A program made the translations under genes and the position numbers. Under the pieces are notes generated by a model that was not told the origin of the DNA, searched no databases, and saw nothing but the letters and a program-made list of their open reading frames with translations. This document shows, one piece after another, positions 1-8,060 of a DNA stretch of 64,000 nucleotides. The first letter of the stretch is position 1. Every line of letters starts with the position of its first letter. Source of the DNA: JAPOUP01 sp965203255 (GTDB taxonomy: Bacteria; Pseudomonadota; Alphaproteobacteria; Rhodobacterales; Rhodobacteraceae); NCBI GenBank assembly GCA_965203255.1, contig OZ241882.1, forward strand, positions 1,302,001 to 1,366,000, in the 5' to 3' direction.

Positions 1-1032
1 GTTGTCCATGCTGCCTCGGTTTCGCTCAGTATAGTCCTTCCACCATTCAACGATTCCAACAAGACGCTCGCCCACTTCCCGACTGACCGAACGCCGTGTC
101 AACAAGTGTTCAGCACCGTAGATCTCCGGGGTTTCCGCCAGAACGCCGGTCCCACCCTGGGCCACCACAAGGTCACAGGCGTAACCCAATGCCGGATTCG
201 CCGTGACACCTGACCACGCATCGGATCCACCGCATTGAAGGGCCACAGTCAGTTCGGACGCCGGACACGGCATCCGCTCCACCTGGTTCGCCAGAGGCAA
301 CATCGCCCCGATCTTCTCGATCCCAAGCTCGATGGTCCGTCTCAGACCTGCCACATCCTGTATGTTCATCACCTGAAACAGCGGCCCCTGTTCGAGTCCA
401 TATGCCTCCAGCAGCCAATCGATCTGGTTCATCTCGCAGCCAAGTCCGACCATGAGAACCGCGGCGTTGTTTGGGTGACGCGCGTATCCCCACATCACGC
501 GTTGCAGCGCCTCGAATCCCTCGCCCGACCCGGCCATTCCGCAACCAGTGCCATGAACGAAGGCAACCACCCCATCAACATTCGGATAGGGAGCGAGCAG
601 CTCAGGGGTGAAGTGATCGGCGATACGTCGCGCCGCCGTGGCCGAACAGTTCACCGAGGTGACGACCGCGATGTAGTTGCGCGTCCCCACCCGCCCACAA
701 TCACGGCGATATCCCATGAATTGGTCCCTGCTGTCCACGGCAACACTCGCAACTGGCCGAAGGTCGTTGCCAAACTGATATTCGACTTCGGTATTGCGGA
801 ATCCAAGGTTGTGGGTGTGCACATGGTCGCCTGCCTGAATATCCTCCAGTGCAAATCCAATGAACTGGGCATACTTGCGTACCTCCGATCCCCTGGCGAT
901 GGCCCCCGTGGCAACCTTATGGCCCGAAGGGATCGGGGCCCGTGTCCGAATTTCTTCAACTTCATGCCCTACCGGAAGTGAGCGTGTCGCGGTTACGACA
1001 TTGTCCTCGGGGCTAAGGCGGACATAGTCCAT
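1..1032 (-). CDS. UxaA-family (altronate/galactarate-type) dehydratase, 3' end outside window
   Basis: The minus-strand frame from ATG at 1032 stays open to base 1, giving 344 residues of a family usually near 500, so the C-terminus lies outside the window. It begins with an SAF-like domain (about residues 1-85, including HVHTHNLGF). The dehydratase core follows, with TSVNCSAT, HGTGCGM and GLGCEMNQ, whose cysteines are the expected iron or metal ligands. Family members dehydrate sugar acids such as D-altronate or D-galactarate to 2-keto-3-deoxy acids in the cytosol. The two usual parts are fused in one chain here. It is the last gene of a minus-strand run (denD-like, phyH-like, this gene), fitting sugar-acid use. 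The exact substrate cannot be told from sequence. Confidence 0.87.
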   Translation of the reverse strand, partial: MDYVRLSPEDNVVTATRSLPVGHEVEEIRTRAPIPSGHKVATGAIARGSEVRKYAQFIGFALEDIQAGDHVHTHNLGFRNTEVEYQFGNDLRPVASVAVDSRDQFMGYRRDCGRVGTRNYIAVVTSVNCSATAARRIADHFTPELLAPYPNVDGVVAFVHGTGCGMAGSGEGFEALQRVMWGYARHPNNAAVLMVGLGCEMNQIDWLLEAYGLEQGPLFQVMNIQDVAGLRRTIELGIEKIGAMLPLANQVERMPCPASELTVALQCGGSDAWSGVTANPALGYACDLVVAQGGTGVLAETPEIYGAEHLLTRRSVSREVGERLVGIVEWWKDYTERNRGSMDN

Positions 1033-1064
1033 GACGGATCACCTGCGTTTCCGAACCGTTGCCA

Positions 1065-2012
1065 TTACGCGCAATAGGGCGAATCCGATGCCCAACGGTG
1101 AATGTCTATATGTGGAGTGGCAGACAGGCGCGCCCTCGCCGACCGCCACATGTCACGCCACGTTCGCCAGTCACGCAACTCTGTCTCGGGCGCCCGGCGC
1201 GACCGAGCGACAAATTCAGGAAAGTGTGATCTTCCGGTGGGCTGGCCGGTGACATTGTAGCGCAGATCGAACGACCAACGGAATCCCTGTGTGCAGTTAA
1301 CCAAAGAGGCGTGAGGAGTCAGCGGATGGAACACAACCACACCCCCCGACCGAACCGGAAGCGGAACCGACTTTCCCGGATCGGCGAAACCGTCGGCCAC
1401 TGCCATCTGCGCTTTCGGGCAATGCGGCAACATTTCCTGCCCATGCTCAAGCGGAATCGCCTGTAGACAGCCATTTTCAACGGTGGCGTTGGTCACCGCC
1501 AACCATACCGTCACCATATCCGTGGTGTCCGCTTCGGCGTGGGCCACTGCCCGGTCCTGGTGCCAGTCGGTGGCGGTGATGTGCGCACGGATTTCGTCGC
1601 TGCGAAGATCAACCGCTGGCGGCTTGATACGCACATGCTGGATCGGGTTGCTGGTGATCTCCGGACCAATGAGGCACTCAACCAGGTCAAGCAGGCGCGG
1701 AGCCGTCACCATATCGAAGACCGCGGGGCCGAAATGCATCGGCGTGTCCGCATGGATTCGGTCGGCTGGCAGTGAGATGTCCATTGGCTGGAACCAGTCG
1801 CAGCCAGCGCGGTATCCAGCAAGCAACCTACCCCAGAAATCCTCGCCAACCGGATCTTCCACCAGCCCCTGATCCTGCCATTCCGTATAGAGGCCATCAA
1901 GAAGAAGTTCGTATTCGGCACGCACCGGCCCGAGGATATCCTCTCCCAGGACCTCCTCGACCACCAGGAAGCCATCTCTTCGGTATGCATCGACCTGCTT
2001 CTGGTTCAGCAT
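1065..2012 (-). CDS. Phytanoyl-CoA dioxygenase (PhyH) family Fe(II)/2-oxoglutarate oxygenase
   Basis: This is a 315-residue protein of normal family length. His151 and Asp153 in WHQDRAVAH form the proximal HxD of the iron-binding facial triad. The distal His lies in FHPLTPHAS (about residues 229-234), and an Arg near residue 247 could bind 2-oxoglutarate. The core strand VTVWLAVTNATVENGCLQ is typical of PhyH proteins. Bacterial members hydroxylate varied small molecules, so no substrate is assigned. It lies between a UxaA-type dehydratase and a DenD-like dehydrogenase on the same strand, which suggests a role in catabolism of an unusual sugar acid or osmolyte. That role is inferred from context only. 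Confidence 0.85.
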   Translation of the reverse strand: MLNQKQVDAYRRDGFLVVEEVLGEDILGPVRAEYELLLDGLYTEWQDQGLVEDPVGEDFWGRLLAGYRAGCDWFQPMDISLPADRIHADTPMHFGPAVFDMVTAPRLLDLVECLIGPEITSNPIQHVRIKPPAVDLRSDEIRAHITATDWHQDRAVAHAEADTTDMVTVWLAVTNATVENGCLQAIPLEHGQEMLPHCPKAQMAVADGFADPGKSVPLPVRSGGVVVFHPLTPHASLVNCTQGFRWSFDLRYNVTGQPTGRSHFPEFVARSRRAPETELRDWRTWRDMWRSARARLSATPHIDIHRWASDSPYCA

Positions 2013-2094
2013 TGTTGCATTCGGTGCATCCCTGCACCGCTCCCTAAGGTTCCTGTGGCAATTGAGGCAGATTCGCCCATGCGTGTCCAGTGGA

Positions 2095-3069
2095 TCATCC
2101 GGATTTCAGTTCATCTTCCATGTAGATCTCGATGATCCGGTCAAAATCGCGCTCGGCCCGGAATCCCATCGCCAACGCGCGGGTCGGCTCAAAGTCACGC
2201 GGCCACATCGAGACGATCTGCATGATGGTTGGATCCGGCACACGTCGGATCAGTCGAACCGCGTCAGAACCCGCCACGCGTCCCAGTGCCTCGATCTGTT
2301 CAGCGACCGTGCAGGAAAACCCCGGCATGTTCAGCCAGCGTCGACCTCCCAGTTCCGAAGTATCCAGATCGGCTGCATGAAGGAGAAAGCCCACAGCTGA
2401 ACGGGGACTCGATAGCCAGTGCCGCACCGTGTCCTCGACCGGAAGCACCGCTTCCTCACCGTTCAGCGGCTCGCGGATAATGCCGGAAAAGAAACCGCTC
2501 GCCGCCCGGTTCGGCCTGCCCGGGCGCACGCAGATCGTTGGTAGCCGGATCGATATGCCGTCGATCCAACCCTTGCGGCTAGCGTCCCCAATCATCAGTT
2601 CGCACACCGCCTTTTGTGCGCCATAACTGGTCTGCGGCGCAGTCAGGAAGTCGTCGCCAATCCGGTCTGGAAACGGGCCTCCGAAGACCGCGACCGACGA
2701 GGCAAACACGATTCGGGGCACGTAACTGCCGCCACTCTCCTCGTGGCGTTCACGCAAGGCTTCCAGAAGTTCCCACATCGGCAACATGTTTGTGTTCCAA
2801 CCCTTGGCGTAATCCTGCTCCGCCTCGCCAGAGACCACCGATGCGAGGTGGAAAATCAGGTCAGGACTGTCCGCGGCAAACCGTCTCATTGCTCCAGGGA
2901 CCGCCAAGTCTACGGTCACCCGCTCCCCAGATGCTCCATTCCTGGGGAATCCGATATCCGCAAGCGTCACCTTAAGGTCGAGATTGCCGTTCAGGCCGTC
3001 CTTGCCTAGACGGGCGGCCAGTTTCTGGCCGATCATGCCACCACCGCCAGTCACCAACACCTTTAGCAA
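2095..3069 (-). CDS. denD: NAD-dependent epimerase/dehydratase, D-erythronate dehydrogenase (DenD)-like
   Basis: An extended-SDR fold is shown by the N-terminal dinucleotide motif TGGGGMIGQ, by ASSVAVFGG carrying the active-site Ser, and by the catalytic SYGAQK (YxxxK). I chose TTG at 3069 as start: GGGAGG lies about 8 bases upstream, and the protein then opens with LLKVLVTGGGG as relatives do. A TTG at 3087 would add six residues. DenD proteins oxidise D-erythronate to 2-oxo-tetronate, and overall resemblance, including the closing segment on residues following MWPRDFEPTRA, points there. It is the first gene of the minus-strand run and is divergent from the SDR gene at 3209. The symbol is tentative because related nucleotide-sugar epimerases look similar. 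Confidence 0.75.
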   Translation of the reverse strand: MLKVLVTGGGGMIGQKLAARLGKDGLNGNLDLKVTLADIGFPRNGASGERVTVDLAVPGAMRRFAADSPDLIFHLASVVSGEAEQDYAKGWNTNMLPMWELLEALRERHEESGGSYVPRIVFASSVAVFGGPFPDRIGDDFLTAPQTSYGAQKAVCELMIGDASRKGWIDGISIRLPTICVRPGRPNRAASGFFSGIIREPLNGEEAVLPVEDTVRHWLSSPRSAVGFLLHAADLDTSELGGRRWLNMPGFSCTVAEQIEALGRVAGSDAVRLIRRVPDPTIMQIVSMWPRDFEPTRALAMGFRAERDFDRIIEIYMEDELKSG

Positions 3070-3208
3070 TGCGATATCCTCCCGCAATACTTCATTATGT
3101 GTGTGTGACGACCCTAGCTTTTTCGAACGCCGTCCAATAGTCCTGATCTTCTGGGAGGATTATGGCAGCACCGCGTTGGTCGCCGCAACTATGTCGGGAG
3201 AATGGGCA
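3070..3208. promoter_or_regulatory. Divergent promoter region, denD-like / SDR
   Basis: This 139-base gap separates the two oppositely transcribed halves of the sugar-acid cluster and must hold both promoters. A GGGAG lies 8 bases before the SDR start at 3209 and a GGGAGG before the denD-like TTG. I could not pick out a convincing operator palindrome, and no regulator gene adjoins it inside the window. Confidence 0.5.
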
Positions 3209-3958
3209 ATGCCACGAAGGAGACTGGAGGGGAAGCGTGTTCTGGCCACCGCTGCAGGTCAGGGTATTGGACGGGCATCGGCGCTGTCCATGGCTGACGA
3301 AGGCGCATTGGTGTTCGCAACGGACGTCGACGAGGCTGCTCTTGCCGAACTAGACCATTCAAACATAGAGACTTTCCGACTCGACGTCCTCGACGATGCG
3401 AGCGTCGCGGCGGGTATCGAGCGAACTGAGCCCGACATCCTGTTCAACTGCGCTGGCTTCGTGCATCATGGCTCGATCCTGGAATGCACGGACGAAGACT
3501 GGGATTTTTCATTCGACATCAATGTTCGTTCAATGTTCAGAACCATTCGAGCGGCGCTTCCTGGCATGATCAAACGCGGTGGCGGATCGATCATCAATAT
3601 GTCTTCCGCAGTTAGTTCAGTGATCGGGGCACCGAATCGCTTCATATACGGCACCACCAAAGCCGCCGTGATCGGACTGACCAAATCCGTTGCGATCGAA
3701 TTCATCACCAGGGGAATCCGCTGTAACTGCATCTGTCCCGGCACCGTGGAGAGTCCGAGTTGGCATGAACGCGTCCGAGCGTTGGGCGAGCAGGTCGGCA
3801 GCTACGAAGAGGCGCTGAGCCAGTTCATCGCTCGCCAGCCCATGGGTCGGGTCGCAACAGCCGATGAGATTGCCTCGCTTGTGGTCTATCTAGCCTCCGA
3901 CGAGAGCGCCTTTGTAACCGGGCAGCCCCACATCATTGACGGAGGATGGTCGGGGTGA
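3209..3958 (+). CDS. SDR oxidoreductase, 2-keto-3-deoxy-L-fuconate dehydrogenase / DHRS6-like
   Basis: This is a 249-residue classical SDR. Residues 14-21 (TAAGQGIG) bind the cofactor and Asp39 at the end of beta-2 argues for NAD(H). NCAGFVHHG (80-88) is the NAG-type motif, and Ser132/133, Tyr147 and Lys151 (YGTTK) form the catalytic set. NVRSM, IRCNCICPGTVE and the ending IIDGGWS match the DHRS6/BDH2 group and bacterial L-KDF dehydrogenases. The expected reaction is oxidation of a 2-keto-3-deoxy acid to the 2,4-diketo acid, which the FAH-family enzyme two genes on would cleave. ATG 3209 is preferred for its GGGAG; an ATG at 3191 in frame lacks one. It heads the plus-strand operon to 7641. 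Confidence 0.87.
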   Translation: MPRRRLEGKRVLATAAGQGIGRASALSMADEGALVFATDVDEAALAELDHSNIETFRLDVLDDASVAAGIERTEPDILFNCAGFVHHGSILECTDEDWDFSFDINVRSMFRTIRAALPGMIKRGGGSIINMSSAVSSVIGAPNRFIYGTTKAAVIGLTKSVAIEFITRGIRCNCICPGTVESPSWHERVRALGEQVGSYEEALSQFIARQPMGRVATADEIASLVVYLASDESAFVTGQPHIIDGGWSG

Positions 3959-4055
3959 AGGCGCGGAGAACACCGTCGACGTCACGAAGTTACCGATCAC
4001 TGAAGTTCGATTGGCCATCTTCGTCCATTAATCCAACACGCTACAGGCGACCAAT

Positions 4056-5837
4056 ATGACCGACAGACCCAAACTCAGGAGCCAACTCTGGTTCAACAAT
4101 CCCGAGAATGCCGAAATGACGGCAATCTACATCGAGCGCTACCTCAACTACGGCCTGACCCGCGAAGAACTTCAGTCCGGCAAGCCAATTATAGGCATAG
4201 CACAAACCGGAAGCGACCTGGCTCCCTGCAATCGACACCATATGGAACTAGCGAAGCGCATCCGCGATGGCGTCGCCAGCGCTGGCGGCACTGTAATCGA
4301 GATACCCGTCCATCCCATTCAGGAAACTGGCAAGCGCCCGACAGCGATGCTGGACCGCAACCTTGCATATCTTAGCCTTGTCGAAACGCTATTCGGTTAT
4401 CCCATCGACGGCGTCGTCCTGAACATCGGATGCGACAAGACGACCCCGGCACTGCTCATGGCTGCGGCTACAGTAGGAATTCCGGCGATCGCACATTCCG
4501 TCGGCCCCATGCTGAACGGCTGGTTTCGTGGCAAACGCACCGGATCCGGAACCATTGTCTGGAAGGCCAGGGAACTTCGCGCCGCAGGTGAGATCGACGA
4601 CGAAGGCATGATGGACCTGGTCGCGTCCTCTGCCCCATCGACCGGCTTCTGCAATACCATGGGTACCGCCACAACCATGAATTCCCTGGCCGAAGCGCTC
4701 GGCATGCAGCTACCGGGGGCGGCTGCGATACCTGCTCCTTACCGGGAACGTGGCCAGATGGCTTACCGAACCGGACTTCGAATTGTCGAGGCGGTTCTGG
4801 AAAACCGCACTCCGGCCCAAATCATGACCCGTGAGGCCTTCGAGAATGCCATCGTGGTAAATTCGGCAATCGGCGGCTCAACCAACGCGCCCATCCACCT
4901 GAACGCCGTCGCGCGCCATCTCGGCGTAGCACTCGATAACGATGACTGGCAGGAAGTCGGCTACGGAATCCCACTTCTTGTCAACCTCCAGCCAGCCGGC
5001 GAATACCTTGGAGAGGACTACCATCGCGCCGGAGGGGTGCCAGCTGTCATTGGAGAGCTGCTCCGCGCCGGGTTGCTGCCCCATCCCGACGCAATGACAA
5101 TGAATGGGCGGTCAGTTGCGGAGAACTGCGGTCACCTTGGAAGTGAAAACCACGACGTCATCAGGCCAGCCGACAGACCCATACTGAAAAACGCAGGTTT
5201 CCTGAATCTCAAGGGCAACCTCTTCGAGAGTGCGATCATGAAGACCAGTGTCATCAGCGACGAATTCCGCGAGCGCTATCTTGAGAATCCCGACGATCCG
5301 ATGGCATTTAAAGGCCGCGCCATTGTCTTCGATGGACCCGAACACTTCCATGCCACAATTGACGACCAAAGCCTAGGAGTGGACGAAACTTCGATTCTGG
5401 TCATGCGGGGCGCTGGTCCCATCGGCTATCCGGGCGGAGCCGAGGTCGTGAACATGCGGCCGCCCGCCCATCTGCTCAAACGGGGAGTTCACGCACTGCC
5501 CTGCGTCGGCGACGGCCGGCAGTCCGGGACCTCAGGGTCGCCATCGATCCTAAACGCCTCGCCGGAAGCCGCTGCGGACGGTGGCCTCGCACTGGTCAGG
5601 ACGGGTGACAGGCTTCGGATTGATCTACGGAATTGCACCGCAGACATCCTGATCAGCGACGACGAACTTGAACGGCGCCGGGACGAGCGTTCCACACCTG
5701 TCATCCCGGAAAGCCAAACTCCGTGGCAGGAGATTTTCCGCAGCCTTGTGCAGCCGTTCAGCGACGGTATGACACTCAAAGGCGCAGACGCGTACATGGA
5801 TATCGCGAACCGACACGTCCCCCGCGACAATCATTAG
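4056..5837 (+). CDS. IlvD/Edd-family sugar-acid dehydratase (pentonate/fuconate type)
   Basis: This 593-residue protein has the usual IlvD/Edd length. Cys58 (LAPCNRHH), Cys126 (IGCDKTTP) and Cys199 (GFCNTMG) sit where [2Fe-2S] ligands lie, and Asp127-Lys128 follow the second one. GGSTNAPIH continues the core and the C-terminal half carries GPIGYPGGAEVVNM. The N-terminus (RSQLWFNNP, IERYLNYGL) is that of the arabinonate/xylonate-type subgroup rather than IlvD proper. It should dehydrate an aldonic acid to a 2-keto-3-deoxy acid, the substrate for the SDR upstream. It sits 97 bases after the SDR and 11 bases before the FAH-family gene, with clear operon spacing. The exact sugar acid is unknown. 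Confidence 0.9.
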   Translation: MTDRPKLRSQLWFNNPENAEMTAIYIERYLNYGLTREELQSGKPIIGIAQTGSDLAPCNRHHMELAKRIRDGVASAGGTVIEIPVHPIQETGKRPTAMLDRNLAYLSLVETLFGYPIDGVVLNIGCDKTTPALLMAAATVGIPAIAHSVGPMLNGWFRGKRTGSGTIVWKARELRAAGEIDDEGMMDLVASSAPSTGFCNTMGTATTMNSLAEALGMQLPGAAAIPAPYRERGQMAYRTGLRIVEAVLENRTPAQIMTREAFENAIVVNSAIGGSTNAPIHLNAVARHLGVALDNDDWQEVGYGIPLLVNLQPAGEYLGEDYHRAGGVPAVIGELLRAGLLPHPDAMTMNGRSVAENCGHLGSENHDVIRPADRPILKNAGFLNLKGNLFESAIMKTSVISDEFRERYLENPDDPMAFKGRAIVFDGPEHFHATIDDQSLGVDETSILVMRGAGPIGYPGGAEVVNMRPPAHLLKRGVHALPCVGDGRQSGTSGSPSILNASPEAAADGGLALVRTGDRLRIDLRNCTADILISDDELERRRDERSTPVIPESQTPWQEIFRSLVQPFSDGMTLKGADAYMDIANRHVPRDNH

Positions 5838-5848
5838 GGAGAAACCGC

Positions 5849-6694
5849 ATGAAACTCGTCCGTTACGGAGAACCCGGCCAGGAGGTTCCTGGGCTGATTG
5901 ACGGAGACGGCCGCATCCGCGACCTAAGCGGCCATGTCGCCGACATATCAGGCGCGATGCTGGACGATGCCAGCCTCGACCGGCTGCGAGGGATTGATGA
6001 GACCTCGCTCGCGGCAGTGCCGGACAGCCCCCGCATTGGTCCCTGCGTCGCCAATATCGGAAAGTTCATGTGCATAGGACTTAACTATTCCGACCACGCC
6101 GCCGAGACCGGCGCCACACCGCCAGACCACCCAATTCTCTTCATGAAGGCGAATTCAGCCATCTCTGGCCCTAACGACGATGTCATGATCCCTCGTGGCT
6201 CGACGCACACCGATTGGGAAGTGGAACTCGGAGTTGTTATCGGCACAGCCGCAAAATACGTCTCCGAATCAGACGCGTTGAACCATGTCGCAGGCTACTG
6301 CATCTGCAATGACGTGAGCGAGCGTTACTTCCAGACACAGATGTCCGGACAATGGACCAAAGGCAAATCGTGCGACACGTTTGGCCCAATCGGTCCCTGG
6401 CTGGTGACCCGGGACGAAATCCCTGACCCACAGGACCTCGACATGTGGCTCGAAGTGAACGGAAAGCGCATGCAGACCGGGAATACGAGAACGATGATCT
6501 TCAGCGTCGCGGAGATCGTATCACATCTGTCGCGGCTGATGACGCTACATCCCGGCGACGTGATTTCCACGGGCACACCTCCCGGTGTCGCGCTTGGTAT
6601 GGCCAATCCGACCTACCTGAAGGCCGGCGACCGAATGGAGGTCTGGATAAAGGGTCTAGGTCAGCAGACGCAAGACGTACGGGAGGAGCCATGA
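5849..6694 (+). CDS. Fumarylacetoacetate hydrolase (FAH) family, 2,4-diketo-3-deoxy acid hydrolase candidate
   Basis: This 281-residue protein starts at ATG 5849 after GGGAG; the open frame extends upstream but overlaps the dehydratase. The FAH core shows CIGLNYSDHAAETG, the acidic metal ligands in DWEVELGVVIG and CNDVSER, a Lys in WTKGKSCDTFGPIGPW, and the closing GDVISTGTPPGVALGM. FAH-family hydrolases cleave carbon-carbon bonds of diketo acids. Next to the SDR and IlvD-type dehydratase, it most likely releases pyruvate plus a hydroxyacid from the 2,4-diketo-3-deoxy intermediate, as in the nonphosphorylative L-fucose route. The stop overlaps the next start (ATGA at 6691), suggesting coupled translation. 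Confidence 0.87.
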   Translation: MKLVRYGEPGQEVPGLIDGDGRIRDLSGHVADISGAMLDDASLDRLRGIDETSLAAVPDSPRIGPCVANIGKFMCIGLNYSDHAAETGATPPDHPILFMKANSAISGPNDDVMIPRGSTHTDWEVELGVVIGTAAKYVSESDALNHVAGYCICNDVSERYFQTQMSGQWTKGKSCDTFGPIGPWLVTRDEIPDPQDLDMWLEVNGKRMQTGNTRTMIFSVAEIVSHLSRLMTLHPGDVISTGTPPGVALGMANPTYLKAGDRMEVWIKGLGQQTQDVREEP

Positions 6695-7641
6695 GTGCCC
6701 CCCAACTTCTGTTGATCGGTCCTGCATCCGAACGGATGCTGAGCCGACTGACGGATGTTTTCGAAATTCGCCACATGCCCGAACACCCCAAAGCACTTCC
6801 CTCGGCTGACAGGGCCAAGTTCGAGTATGTCTATGTCAACGACCATGGCGGCGTCCCAGCTGACCTTATGAACGCACTGCCAAAGCTCCGCATGATTTCG
6901 AACTATGGGGTTGGGTATGACTCGGTAGATGTCAGGACAGCGGTGAAACGCGGAATTGTTGTGACCCATACACCAAATGTCCTGAATGATGACGTGGCCA
7001 ACACGGCGATTCTCCTGATGCTGGCCACTTCAAGGAATCTGCTCGCGGATAACGCCTATATCAGAGCCGGTCGATGGTCCATCGAAGGTCCGGCGCCACT
7101 GTCGAGCGCGGTCCGCGGCAGGAAGGTCGGCATCCTTGGACTTGGGCGCATTGGCATGGCCATTGCAGAGAAGCTCGCGGTCTTCGGAGTTGTGATTTCG
7201 TATCATAACCGCAGTCGTCGTAACGTGCCATATAGGTATTTTGGCGACCTCGAGGAGATGGCACGTGACTGTGATATCCTGATCTGCGCCGCACCGGGAG
7301 GCCAAACCACGCGCCGAATGATCAACCGAAGCGTAATCGAGGCATTGGGGCCCAGCGGGATACTGATCAACGTTGGACGGGGGTCGGTCATGGACGAGCC
7401 CGAACTGATTGCGGCGCTGAGGGACGGTCGCCTTGGCAAGGCAGGGCTTGACGTGTTCGCAAATGAACCAGAGGTTCCGCCGGAACTGCTGACTCTTGAG
7501 AACGCCACACTATTGCCGCATGTCGCCAGCGGCACGGTGGAGACCCGGGATGCAATGGGAGATCTCGCAGTCGAGAACCTCATCCAGTTTCACGCAACTG
7601 GCAAAGCCGTGACACCCGTGCCGGAATGCAATCCTTTGTGA
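6691..7641 (+). CDS. D-isomer-specific 2-hydroxyacid dehydrogenase (glyoxylate/hydroxypyruvate reductase type)
   Basis: This is a 316-residue NAD(P)-dependent dehydrogenase. The C-terminal Rossmann domain carries GLGRIGMA, and the catalytic set is Arg in NVGRGSVMDE, Glu in ANEPEVPPE and His in LLPHVASGT. The start at 6691 follows GGAGGAG and overlaps the preceding stop by four bases. Enzymes of this group interconvert 2-keto and 2-hydroxy acids such as glyoxylate and glycolate. In this operon it probably handles the short hydroxy or keto acid released by the FAH-family hydrolase. It is the last gene of the plus-strand run; no clear terminator hairpin follows within the repeat-rich gap. Confidence 0.85.
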   Translation: MSAPQLLLIGPASERMLSRLTDVFEIRHMPEHPKALPSADRAKFEYVYVNDHGGVPADLMNALPKLRMISNYGVGYDSVDVRTAVKRGIVVTHTPNVLNDDVANTAILLMLATSRNLLADNAYIRAGRWSIEGPAPLSSAVRGRKVGILGLGRIGMAIAEKLAVFGVVISYHNRSRRNVPYRYFGDLEEMARDCDILICAAPGGQTTRRMINRSVIEALGPSGILINVGRGSVMDEPELIAALRDGRLGKAGLDVFANEPEVPPELLTLENATLLPHVASGTVETRDAMGDLAVENLIQFHATGKAVTPVPECNPL

Positions 7642-8060
7642 AATAGAACCCTTCTTGGCTAGATCATCCGTAAACCATTGATTCCAAAACATTGCCGGAA
7701 TCCTGTCCGGGTGACCCGCACGCCAAGGTGTCGCGGGCCTCGAACATCTGACCGTCCCTGGGTTCACATCCACGGTCCCGTTTGCGCGGATCCGTATCTT
7801 ACTTTCGCGACGGAGTCGCTGCCGCGCGGGGGTGAGGGCTCCGAAGCGCAACACCACCGGAAAAGCAACGCCGTGTTTTCGGACCGTCGCGGATCGTTCA
7901 AACGAACAGCGTCAGCAAACGGGTAGCCCAAACAGCGGAAACCGGCCCATACGAGTCGCTCCAGACCGGCGCGGAGTTTGCGGCAGGCACCAGACAGCCT
8001 CGCCTTCCAGCCATTCCCTCCGCTCGGGCTCTGCCCTCGCCGGGAAACGACTTCCGACCA
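7642..8060. repeat. Intergenic repeats (copy 1 of a ~190-bp repeat plus a palindromic repeat)
   Basis: The gap holds no gene. Bases about 7664-7855 are a diverged direct copy of about 16140-16345: both read CCATTGATTCC, CGGAATCCTG, TGACCGTCCCTGGGTTCACA and CGCGCGGG/CGCGTGGG blocks in the same order. Bases about 8000-8055 are an inverted copy of a shorter palindromic repeat also seen near 16340, 32570 and 55110. The tandem placement downstream of two convergent genes is typical of IS-derived or REP-like debris. Confidence 0.7.
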
